A stretch of 7,653 bases of DNA, from the NCBI GenBank assembly GCA_902796815.1, contig CADBQL010000432.1, positions 1 to 7,653 on the forward strand, written 5' to 3'. Numbering within the stretch: position 1 is the first letter of the stretch; the number at the start of each line of letters is the position of its first letter. This DNA comes from an uncultured Coriobacteriaceae bacterium. GTDB lineage: Bacteria; Actinomycetota; Coriobacteriia; Coriobacteriales; Eggerthellaceae. Position numbers and translations under genes: made by a program. The notes under the pieces were generated by a model. It made no database searches. It saw only the letters and a list, made by a program, of their open reading frames with translations, and was not told the DNA's origin. Of this stretch, positions 1 through 6,369 are shown piece by piece.

Positions 1-1
1 C

Positions 2-2734
2 ATCAAGTCGCCCGCCCATGGCCGTCCGCTCACCATCCCGACGCAGGACATGATCATCGGCCTGTACTACCTCACCGCCGAACGCGACGGGTTCGAGGGC
101 GAAGGCCGCGCCTTCATGGACTTCGCCGATGCGCGCAATGCCTATGACGCGCGCGCCGAGGTCGACCTGCAGGCTCGCATCCAGGTGCGTCTGACAAAGG
201 ATACGCTCGTGGCCACATCCTTTACCGATATGGTCGAGTACAAGGCCGGCCAGCGTATCGAGACGACCATCGGACGTATCACGTTCAACGACGTGCTGCC
301 CGATGATTATCCGTTCCTCAACTACGGCATGAACAAAAAGGAGATCAGCCGTCTGGTCGAGGATGTGTGCAACCGCTACGTTGGCAGCGAAGTGCCTTCG
401 ATTCTCGACGGTCTCAAGGCTGCTGGCTTCCACTACGCTACGCGTGCGGGCGTCACGGTTTCTGTTTACGACGCGACGATTCCGCCGACTAAGAGTGAGA
501 TTTTGGCCAAGGCCGACGAAAAAGTTGCCGCAATCGATGAAGACTACGAGATGGGCCTCATGAGCTCCGAAGAGCGTCATCGCCAGGTAGTCGACATTTG
601 GAACGAAGCCAATGAAGAGGTCGGCGATGCCATGGCGGCGAATTTCGACCGCTTCAACCCGATCTACATGATGGCGTACTCGGGCGCCCGTGGCGATATT
701 CGCCAGATTCGCCAGCTCGCCGGCATGCGCGGCTTGATGTCCGACCCGAAGGGCGAGATTATCGACCGTCCCATCAAGGCGAACTTCCGCGAGGGCCTTT
801 CGGTACTCGAATACTTCATCTCGACGCACGGCGCCCGTAAAGGCCTTGCCGACACCGCGCTGCGTACGGCTGACTCGGGTTACCTGACCCGTCGTCTGGT
901 CGACGTCGCACAGGACGTCATCATTCGCGAGCTCGACTGCGGCTCGACCGATGGCGTGCCCTATGCGCTACGCAACGAAAAGGACGCGCTCGACGATAAC
1001 CTGATTGGCCGCTGCCTGCTTGAGCCCGTTGTTGATGAAAACGGCGAGATTCTGCTCGATGCTGGCGATTACATTTCGTCAATGGCGCTGCTCAAGAAGC
1101 TTGACGAGGCTGGTATCAAGGAGGTCGTGATCCGCACGGTCATGACCTGCCATGCGCACGAAGGTGTATGCCAGAAGTGCTATGGCTGGGATCTGGCCAC
1201 GTCTCGTCCCGTCAACATCGGCACGGCGGTCGGTATTATCGCCGCTCAGTCGATTGGCGAGCCGGGCACGCAGCTGACGATGCGCACGTTCCATACGGGC
1301 GGCATCGCCGGCGACGACATTACGCACGGCTTGCCCCGTGTTCAGGAGCTGTTCGAGGCCCGCAAGCCCAAGGGCGTCGCGGTTCTCGCAGAGATCTCCG
1401 GCACGCTGCAGATTTCGGGTGATAAGCAGCAGAAGATCTTGACGGTCCACGACCAAGAGGGCAACATCCGCGAGTACGTAGTTTCGGCTCGTGCCCAGAT
1501 GCAGCCCGGCGTGGTTGACGGTTGCGAGGTCAAGGTTGGCCAGCAGCTGACCAAGGGCTCCATCAACCCGCACGATTTGCTGCGCTTGACTGATCCCAAC
1601 ACGACGCTGCGCTACATCGTGACGCAGGTTCAGGGCGTGTACGTCAGCCAGGGCGTAGACATCAACGACAAGCACATCGAGGTCATCGCGCGTCAGATGT
1701 TGCGCAAGGTTACGGTACTCGACCAGGGAGAATCCGACTTCCTGCCGGGCCGTCAGGTCAATCGCTACGAATTCCAGGATGCTGCCAACGAGCTGATTGC
1801 CGAGGGCAAGCAGCCGCCGGTTGGCCAGCCGCTCCTGCTCGGCATCACCAAGGCGTCGCTGGCGACCGATTCGTGGATGAGCGCCGCATCCTTCCAGGAA
1901 ACGACAAAGGTTCTGACCGACGCTGCCATCGAAGGCAAAGTCGACACCCTCAACGGCCTGAAGGAAAACGTCATTATCGGCAAGCCAATTCCCGCTGGTA
2001 CCGGTCTGCGCCGTTATCGCAACGTGGGCTTGACCTACAAGGGCGAACCTATCCACAAGGTGGAAGGCGACGCGCTTCCCGACTACGCGCCGGAAGCTCT
2101 GCGCGATATCGAGGACATGCTGCCTCAGCCTCAGGATTGGACGCTCGACGGCGACGGCTATCTGAACATGTCCGGCAGCTTCGGAGGCTACTTCGGTGGT
2201 TACGGTCCGTCGTTCGGTCGTCGCAACACGATGCTTTCCGACGAGGATGCGCGCCTGTACATTTACGACGACCTGGGTGTTTCCCAGCGCTGGGCTAACA
2301 AGTTCAGCGAGGCGGGCATCGAGACGGTTGCCGATCTCATCGGACATACCGAAGACGACCTGCTGCGTATCGAAGGCATCGGCGCCAAGGCCATCGAGGA
2401 ACTCAAGGCGGGCCTCGAAGATCATGATCTGCTTTCGATCATCGAGGACGATCTGACGGCATCGAGCGATGATATGTCGCAGCTGCTCGACATGGTGTTC
2501 TCGCCTGACGATAACATTCTGATCGGCGGCGACGAGCCTCCCACGTTCAACACGGAAGGCGAGGACATGCTCGGCGAAGCCTTGCCGCCGCGGTCGTACC
2601 AGCGCAACCTCGAAGAGCTTGACGCGCTGCTCGGCTCGATGGATTCGCTTGGCTTCGGTCTGACGAGCGATGAGGAAGAAAAGTCTTCCGATTCCGATCT
2701 GCTCGACGATGGCGAGGAGTTGCTCGGTATTTAA
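2..2734 (+). CDS. rpoC: DNA-directed RNA polymerase subunit beta' (5'-truncated by window edge)
   Basis: Catalytic-side large subunit of RNA polymerase. The frame is open from base 2 (reading IKSPAHGRPLTIPTQDM) to TAA at 2732-2734, 910 residues. The Mg-binding NADFDGD motif should lie about 40 residues upstream, outside the window. Visible are the bridge-helix region (GARGDIRQIRQLAGMRG, near 685-735), the second zinc site (Cys codons at 938, 1148, 1169 and 1178, spaced C-x6-C-x2-C in the last three), and the trigger loop (LTMRTFHTGGIAGDD, near 1274-1320). The trigger loop runs straight into HGLPRVQELFEARKPKG, so the proteobacterial SI3 insertion is absent. The family core normally ends soon after the GTGLRRYRNV segment (1997-2026). 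Here the protein continues for about 230 residues: a Gly/Tyr-rich linker, a helix-hairpin-helix domain (2267-2431) and an acidic tail ending in LLGI. Identity is certain; the role of the extension is not known to me. Confidence 0.98.
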   Translation: MKSPAHGRPLTIPTQDMIIGLYYLTAERDGFEGEGRAFMDFADARNAYDARAEVDLQARIQVRLTKDTLVATSFTDMVEYKAGQRIETTIGRITFNDVLPDDYPFLNYGMNKKEISRLVEDVCNRYVGSEVPSILDGLKAAGFHYATRAGVTVSVYDATIPPTKSEILAKADEKVAAIDEDYEMGLMSSEERHRQVVDIWNEANEEVGDAMAANFDRFNPIYMMAYSGARGDIRQIRQLAGMRGLMSDPKGEIIDRPIKANFREGLSVLEYFISTHGARKGLADTALRTADSGYLTRRLVDVAQDVIIRELDCGSTDGVPYALRNEKDALDDNLIGRCLLEPVVDENGEILLDAGDYISSMALLKKLDEAGIKEVVIRTVMTCHAHEGVCQKCYGWDLATSRPVNIGTAVGIIAAQSIGEPGTQLTMRTFHTGGIAGDDITHGLPRVQELFEARKPKGVAVLAEISGTLQISGDKQQKILTVHDQEGNIREYVVSARAQMQPGVVDGCEVKVGQQLTKGSINPHDLLRLTDPNTTLRYIVTQVQGVYVSQGVDINDKHIEVIARQMLRKVTVLDQGESDFLPGRQVNRYEFQDAANELIAEGKQPPVGQPLLLGITKASLATDSWMSAASFQETTKVLTDAAIEGKVDTLNGLKENVIIGKPIPAGTGLRRYRNVGLTYKGEPIHKVEGDALPDYAPEALRDIEDMLPQPQDWTLDGDGYLNMSGSFGGYFGGYGPSFGRRNTMLSDEDARLYIYDDLGVSQRWANKFSEAGIETVADLIGHTEDDLLRIEGIGAKAIEELKAGLEDHDLLSIIEDDLTASSDDMSQLLDMVFSPDDNILIGGDEPPTFNTEGEDMLGEALPPRSYQRNLEELDALLGSMDSLGFGLTSDEEEKSSDSDLLDDGEELLGI
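2267..2431 (+). other. alphaCTD-like helix-hairpin-helix domain inside the RpoC C-terminal extension
   Basis: These 55 codons (DDLGVSQRWANKF to EDHDL) align without gaps, from memory, to E. coli RpoA residues 258-312 (DDLELTVRSANCL to ASRGL), with about 19 identities. Equivalents of the alphaCTD DNA-contact residues R265 (codon 2288), N268 (2297), G296 (2381), K298 (2387) and E302 (2399) are kept, while C269 is Lys and S299 is Ala. The GIGAKAIEEL segment is a typical helix-hairpin-helix turn. Known: alphaCTD binds the minor groove of UP elements and contacts activators. Inferred: this beta' module could do something similar. The alternative is a generic helix-hairpin-helix fold with chance matches. 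Confidence 0.7.
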
Positions 2735-2767
2735 CGTTGCTCTGCATTGCTGTTAGTGCGATTATTG

Positions 2768-2794
2768 AAAGCCGCCCTTCGGGGCGGCTTTTTT
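2768..2794 (+). terminator. Intrinsic terminator of rpoC
   Basis: The stem GCCGCCC (2771-2777) pairs with GGGCGGC (2782-2788) around a TTCG tetraloop (2778-2781). AAA before the stem can pair with the first T residues, and six T follow (2789-2794). It lies 34 nt after the rpoC stop and shows that the rpo transcript ends here. Confidence 0.95.
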
Positions 2795-2889
2795 CGCGGT
2801 GCGGATGGGACGAGTCGCCGTCTCTCGTTCCATGTAACGATGCGGCAACGCGCGGCGTGGCGAAGGATGCGACGTGCAGGGTTTTGAAG

Positions 2890-2895
2890 TACAAT
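2890..2895 (+). promoter_or_regulatory. Possible -10 element for the Lit-like gene
   Basis: TACAAT matches the TATAAT consensus at 5 of 6 positions and lies 34 nt before the ATG at 2930, downstream of the rpoC terminator. No convincing -35 is seen 16-18 nt upstream, so this is a weak call based on position and the -10 alone. Confidence 0.35.
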
Positions 2896-2929
2896 TTCGG
2901 CACTGCAGTTCACGAGGTTAGCTGGGAAC

Positions 2930-3727
2930 ATGAAAGCTGTACGAGTTATCGTCAATGTCGTTACCGCGTTGATGTTGGCGGTCAGTTTCGTGGGGGCGGG
3001 ATTTGCAGCATGCACGGCTCCTCCGATTACGCATGGGCTCGCGTGGGTGTTCGTGGATGATGCAACATCGCCGTTTGACCGCAATGAGCTCGTGAAAGTA
3101 GCCGACGCAACGCGGGACTACTCGTTCGGGGCACATGACCTGCAAGCGTTGTATCGCACGATTTACGAAGTTGACTTGGAATATCGCGATGGAGTCGGTT
3201 ATTCTGCCGCAAGCACGACAGGCGTTGGCTTCCCGAGAGTCGATACAGTAACCGACCCCACGAGCCTTGAGCAGCTGCGATCCGCTTTCGAGGGTGCGTC
3301 GGAGTTGTTCTGCTTCTCGAACGCGACGGTTTCTCACCTCGATGATTGCCATGCTATAGCACAAGTTGCGTTTCCACTGGTCATTGCTGCAGTGATTCTC
3401 GCGACGGCGGGGCTGATCTTCACGGGTTTAACAGGTGGGAAAAAACGTCTCGGCACCGTCCTCATGGCAGCCGGCATTTTCGTCATCGTCGTGTTCGTGG
3501 GGCTTGCCGCATGGGCGATCGTGGACTTCAGCGGGCTTTTTACAGTGTTCCATGGAGTGTTCTTTAGCCAGGGCAATTGGACGTTCCCATACGATTCGCT
3601 GCTCATCTGCTCGCTGCCTCAACCGTTCTGGGCTGGCATGGCGGCAGTGTGGCTGGTTGTGGCGGCGCTGCTCTGCCTGATCGCTATCGTGGTTGGCCTC
3701 AGGTTGCGCAAGCGCGCTCACAGATAA
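2930..3727 (+). CDS. DUF1461/TIGR01906 membrane protein, Lit (lipoprotein intramolecular transacylase)-like
   Basis: 265 residues with four predicted membrane helices: about 5-27, 145-167, 175-198 and 236-257. Basic residues flank the cytoplasmic sides (KKR at 171-173, RLRKRAHR at the C-terminus), so both termini are inside. The family signature is clear: SHLDD (135-139) at the end of the first outer loop, and FHGVFFSQGNWTF (207-219) followed by DSLLICSLPQPFW before the last helix. In characterised Lit, which moves an acyl chain within the lipoprotein N-terminal diacylglyceryl-cysteine to make lyso-lipoprotein, I recall two essential histidines at 85 and 157; here His136 and His208 have the same 72-residue spacing. 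The first outer loop is about 50 residues longer than in that reference. The start is the ATG at 2930, with a weak GAGG at 2914-2917. Family membership is firm; the transacylase activity is inferred, since most DUF1461 proteins are untested. Confidence 0.85.
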   Translation: MKAVRVIVNVVTALMLAVSFVGAGFAACTAPPITHGLAWVFVDDATSPFDRNELVKVADATRDYSFGAHDLQALYRTIYEVDLEYRDGVGYSAASTTGVGFPRVDTVTDPTSLEQLRSAFEGASELFCFSNATVSHLDDCHAIAQVAFPLVIAAVILATAGLIFTGLTGGKKRLGTVLMAAGIFVIVVFVGLAAWAIVDFSGLFTVFHGVFFSQGNWTFPYDSLLICSLPQPFWAGMAAVWLVVAALLCLIAIVVGLRLRKRAHR

Positions 3728-3832
3728 GCAGGCTGGCATGAGGCACGCGGTATGCAAAACGATGAATAGCCACGCTTGCATTCATGGGTTCTGCACGTTT
3801 GCGCAACTGCTTTTTAGGAGTCGGTAAAAAAC

Positions 3833-3844
3833 AAGGAGCTCCTT
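3833..3844. repeat. 12-bp perfect palindrome upstream of the rhomboid gene
   Basis: AAGGAGCTCCTT is its own reverse complement. Its right half (CCTTC, 3841-3845) can also pair with GAAGG (3852-3856), so two mutually exclusive small hairpins are possible. The rest of the gap 3728-3914 holds a short ATGAAT/ATTCAT inverted repeat (3762-3767 and 3780-3785) but no clear terminator or promoter. An operator or leader structure is possible; chance is also plausible at this length. Confidence 0.4.
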
Positions 3845-3903
3845 CTATTTCGAAGGCAGTATGCGAATTTGCGGTTGTGTGTAATGGTTGTTTGCAAGAA
3901 GAT

Positions 3904-3910
3904 GTGAGGT
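3904..3910 (+). promoter_or_regulatory. Ribosome binding site deciding the TTG start of the rhomboid gene
   Basis: GTGAGGT matches AGGAGGT at five of seven positions, ending 4 nt before TTG 3915. No comparable site precedes the alternative TTG at 3888. Confidence 0.55.
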
Positions 3911-3914
3911 TGCT

Positions 3915-4487
3915 TTGAGAGTTTCGAAACCTGCTCCGCTTACGTTGGCGCTGATTGTTATCTGTGTGGTGTGCTACATTCCCGACCTGCTCGGACTCAG
4001 ATTCTTTGGAATGCAGCTCGGTGACTGGATGGCTGTCGGACCCGATTCGTTCTCGCGACCGTGGGAATTTGTGACGGCTATTTTCGCGCATGGGTCAATA
4101 GAGCACCTGGCGATGAACATGATTTCGCTGTTCTGGCTCGGTACGATGATCGAGGACATACAGGGCAAAGTGAAGTTCGCGATTATCTTCTTCGCGAGTG
4201 GGATTTTCGGAAACGTTTTGTTCGCCTTGATTGCGAACGGGTATGCCGTGGGTGCTTCTGGCTCGATTTTTGGGCTGCTTGGCGCTGGAGCGTACCTGCT
4301 CTATCAGATGAGAGATAATCCTGCCGCGAGAGGCATGTTTCAGGGCATGATTGCCATGCTCGCGCTCAATATTTTCAATAGCTTTTTGCCGGGGATTGCG
4401 CTCGAGGCGCATCTTGGCGGGTTGGTTGCCGGAGTTGCCTGCGAGGCCGCCATAGTCGCAATCGATCGCAAGAAGCTTCCCCGATGA
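3915..4487 (+). CDS. Rhomboid family intramembrane serine protease
   Basis: Cleaves single-pass membrane proteins within or near the bilayer using a Ser-His dyad. From the TTG at 3915 it is 190 residues, with six hydrophobic segments (about 8-26, 48-60, 66-80, 86-107, 114-132 and 140-184 in two parts), the minimal bacterial rhomboid core without extra domains. Catalytic Ser115 lies in GASGS and catalytic His166 in EAHLGG. The oxyanion-region His64 and Asn68 lie in HLAMN, matching H150 and N154 of E. coli GlpG. All key residues are present, so it should be active. The TTG at 3915 is preferred because GTGAGGT (3904-3910) is a good ribosome binding site 4 nt away; an in-frame TTG at 3888 would add 9 residues but lacks one. 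The stop TGA sits inside a GATGAG word like the arm of the downstream repeats. The substrate is unknown. Confidence 0.9.
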   Translation: MRVSKPAPLTLALIVICVVCYIPDLLGLRFFGMQLGDWMAVGPDSFSRPWEFVTAIFAHGSIEHLAMNMISLFWLGTMIEDIQGKVKFAIIFFASGIFGNVLFALIANGYAVGASGSIFGLLGAGAYLLYQMRDNPAARGMFQGMIAMLALNIFNSFLPGIALEAHLGGLVAGVACEAAIVAIDRKKLPR

Positions 4488-4517
4488 GTGAGCTTTGCTG
4501 AATGAGCTCTGCCTCTT

Positions 4518-4548
4518 GATGAGTCACGCCCCTGGGGCAAAACTCATC
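4518..4548. repeat. Intergenic palindromic repeat, copy 1
   Basis: 31 bp: left arm GATGAGTCACGCCCC, central T (4533), right arm GGGGCAAAACTCATC. The right arm is identical to copy 2 and, apart from its last base, to copy 3. The left arm differs from a perfect palindrome at three adjacent positions (CAC instead of TTT). It is followed by CGGG-type spacer sequence also seen after copy 2. Confidence 0.9.
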
Positions 4549-4551
4549 GGG

Positions 4552-4582
4552 AATGAGTCATGCCCCTGGGGCAAAACTCATC
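4552..4582. repeat. Intergenic palindromic repeat, copy 2
   Basis: 31 bp: left arm AATGAGTCATGCCCC, central T (4567), right arm GGGGCAAAACTCATC. It starts 34 bp after the start of copy 1 and shares with it the GAGTCA left-arm variant. The stem pairs except at CA against TT and at the outermost base. Confidence 0.9.
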
Positions 4583-4600
4583 GGGACGCGGCTCATTTCT

Positions 4601-4631
4601 GATGAGTTTTGCCCCTGGGGCAAAACTCATT
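4601..4631. repeat. Intergenic palindromic repeat, copy 3 (near-perfect inverted repeat)
   Basis: 31 bp: left arm GATGAGTTTTGCCCC, central T (4616), right arm GGGGCAAAACTCATT. Fourteen of 15 arm positions pair and the outermost is G opposite T. It lies 13 bp before a TATACT -10 candidate of gltX and would cover the -35 position. There is no T-run after it, so it is not a standard intrinsic terminator, though the hairpin could end or stabilise the rhomboid transcript. Confidence 0.92.
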
Positions 4632-4644
4632 GGGTGTAATCAAC

Positions 4645-4650
4645 TATACT
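4645..4650 (+). promoter_or_regulatory. Possible -10 element of the gltX promoter
   Basis: TATACT matches the -10 consensus at 5 of 6 positions, 64 nt before the gltX ATG. The -35 position (about 4622-4627) falls in the right arm of palindrome copy 3 and reads AAAACT-like sequence, not TTGACA. If this promoter is real, it either depends on an activator or is masked by whatever recognises the palindrome. Confidence 0.4.
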
Positions 4651-4713
4651 GATTTTTCGTTCTAAAAAGTGGATGCTGCTGCACGTGGTATGCGGCGGCG
4701 GAATGGGGGAACT

Positions 4714-6303
4714 ATGGCCGAAAAGGTCCGTGTTCGTTTCGCGCCCTCGCCAACGGGGCGCTTGCATATTGGCGGTGCACGTACCGCTATCTTCAACTGG
4801 GCTTTCGCGCGGGCTACGGGTGGCGATTTCATCTTGCGCATCGAGGACACCGACCCCGAGCGTTCCACGAAGGAAAACGTTGACGTCATATTGAACGCTA
4901 TGAAGTGGCTCGGGTTGACTTGGGACGAAGGCCCCGAAGTCGGCGGCGAAGCTGGGCCTTATTTCCAGATGCAACGCATGGGCACATATGCCGAGGCGCT
5001 CGAACGGCTCAAGGAGCGTGGGGCGGTTTACCCGTGTTTTTGCACGAAAGAGGAGCTCGACGCTAAGCGAGAAGCGGCCGAAAAGACCGAGGGCGGCTAT
5101 GCGGGTTACGACCGCACCTGTCGAGACCTCGATCCAGAAGAGGCGGCTCGGCGTATCGCGGCGGGCGAGGCCCATACATGGCGCCTCAAAGTGCCCCTTG
5201 ACCACGGTCCCATTGCGTTTACCGATGCTGTATACGGGGGTGTTTCGTTTCCAGCCGACGTCATGGACGACATGATTCTCGTGCGTACCGATGGAAGCCC
5301 GACGTACAATTTTGCCGTGGTCTGCGACGATGCTAATATGGGTATCACGCATGTCATCCGCGGCGACGATCATCTTTCCAATACGCCGCGACAGATTCTG
5401 ATTTACGAAGCGCTCGGCCTCACGCCGCCGACATTCGCGCACCTGTCGATGATTTTGGGCCCGGACGGCAAGAAGCTTTCGAAGCGACATGGCGCAACGA
5501 GTGTGGAGGAATACCGCGATCGCGGTTACCTGAGCGATGCAGTCGTGAATTTCTTGGCGCTTCTGGGTTGGTCGCTCGATGGCGAGACTACGATCATGAG
5601 TCGCGAGACGATTTGCTCGGAGTTTTCGCTTGATCGCATTACCAAGAAAGATGCTATTTTTGACGAAACAAAGCTGAACTGGATGAATGGCGTGTACATT
5701 CGCGAAACAACGCCCGATGAGTGGGTACGTGCATCGGTGCCGTGGCTGGCGCAGATGGTTGCGCTCGGAAAGTCGGTCCCCGTCGGCGCCAATGTCGTCC
5801 CTACGGAAAATCCGTCCGATCCTAACGCGCCGGCGCCTGAGCCCATCATTGTGTCGGACGAAACGCTCGCTGCGGCAAAAGCGCAAGTGGAAGGTGATCT
5901 CGCGTGGTATGAGCGTCTCTATCCGCTCGTCGTGGAGCGATTGGAGCGTCTCGATCAGATTCCCGAAAAGCTCGCATTCCTGTTCTGGGGAGCGAATTGC
6001 CGACTGGACCAGAAGAGCGTCAACAAGGTCCTGCTCAAGGACGGTGCGCGTGCCGACGAGGCGATTGCTGCCTGTCGTGGCGTGCTTGCCGATGAGGCTA
6101 ACGAATGGAGCGCCGCAGTTCTCGAGGAAAAATGCCGCGCGCTTTCTGAGCCGCTCGATATGAAGCTCAAGAATTTGCTGCAGCCGCTGCGTGTTGCCGT
6201 GTGCGGCAACATGGTTTCGCCGCCGCTATTCGAATCGATTGAGCTCATGGACCGCGCTGACGTGCTTGCGCGCATCGATGCGGTTGTCGCCACCGTGTTC
6301 TAG
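4714..6303 (+). CDS. gltX: Glutamyl-tRNA synthetase (class I)
   Basis: Charges tRNA with glutamate in the cytoplasm: ATP activation, then transfer. 529 residues from ATG 4714. The HIGH-type motif is HIGG (18-21, in RLHIGGARTA), and the KMSKS-type motif is KLSKR (254-258, in PDGKKLSKRHG). CFC (108-110) and CRDL (136-139) mark the zinc-site region in the Cys/Asp form I recall from Bacillus. The C-terminal anticodon-binding half is complete to TVF-TAG. It is longer than the usual 470-500 residues, mainly because of a Pro/Ala-rich segment around 351-383 (NPSDPNAPAPEP). ATG 4714 is chosen because MAEKVRVRFAPSPTG is the normal family N-terminus and TGGGGGA (4704-4710) precedes it; in-frame ATG 4690 and GTG 4669 are less likely. 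Whether it also charges tRNA-Gln (non-discriminating, expected if the genome has GatCAB and no GlnRS) cannot be read here. Confidence 0.97.
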   Translation: MAEKVRVRFAPSPTGRLHIGGARTAIFNWAFARATGGDFILRIEDTDPERSTKENVDVILNAMKWLGLTWDEGPEVGGEAGPYFQMQRMGTYAEALERLKERGAVYPCFCTKEELDAKREAAEKTEGGYAGYDRTCRDLDPEEAARRIAAGEAHTWRLKVPLDHGPIAFTDAVYGGVSFPADVMDDMILVRTDGSPTYNFAVVCDDANMGITHVIRGDDHLSNTPRQILIYEALGLTPPTFAHLSMILGPDGKKLSKRHGATSVEEYRDRGYLSDAVVNFLALLGWSLDGETTIMSRETICSEFSLDRITKKDAIFDETKLNWMNGVYIRETTPDEWVRASVPWLAQMVALGKSVPVGANVVPTENPSDPNAPAPEPIIVSDETLAAAKAQVEGDLAWYERLYPLVVERLERLDQIPEKLAFLFWGANCRLDQKSVNKVLLKDGARADEAIAACRGVLADEANEWSAAVLEEKCRALSEPLDMKLKNLLQPLRVAVCGNMVSPPLFESIELMDRADVLARIDAVVATVF

Positions 6304-6313
6304 GAAAACGCTT

Positions 6314-6347
6314 GGCGGCTCATGTTGCCCTGGCAATATGAGCCGCC
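6314..6347. repeat. 34-bp palindrome between gltX and the thioesterase gene
   Basis: GGCGGCTCAT (6314-6323) is the reverse complement of ATGAGCCGCC (6338-6347). Inside it TTGCC (6325-6329) pairs with GGCAA (6332-6336), with G opposite T between the two stems and a 2-nt CT tip. As RNA it could form one nearly unbroken 16-pair hairpin. No T-run follows, so a standard terminator is unlikely. It may be an mRNA-processing or stability element, a protein-binding site or a REP-like repeat. Confidence 0.85.
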
Positions 6348-6369
6348 CAGTTCGAAGGCGAGGTTGCTC

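Noticed and set aside
1079..2425. 448-codon open frame on the minus strand across rpoC
   Set aside because: It lies fully within the certain rpoC reading frame, has low-complexity Arg/Ala/Leu/Val-rich sequence with no recognisable domain, and is explained by GC-rich codon bias.
3002..3016. Lipobox-like FAAC after the first hydrophobic segment of the Lit-like protein
   Set aside because: Phe at -3 is unusual for a lipobox, and in this family the first segment is a retained membrane helix, so a lipoprotein signal is unlikely.
4518..4631. CRISPR-like array
   Set aside because: Only three copies, unequal spacing (34 and 49 bp), spacers only 3-18 bp long, and the repeats are full palindromes; no cas gene is nearby.
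4601..4636. Palindrome copy 3 as an intrinsic terminator for the rhomboid gene
   Set aside because: A stable stem but no T-run after it on either strand (TGGGTG follows on +), so not a standard terminator; weak or protein-aided termination remains possible.
4627..5886. 419-codon open frame on the minus strand across gltX
   Set aside because: Antisense shadow of gltX. Its composition is Arg/His-rich, with no domain and no ribosome binding site that I could see.
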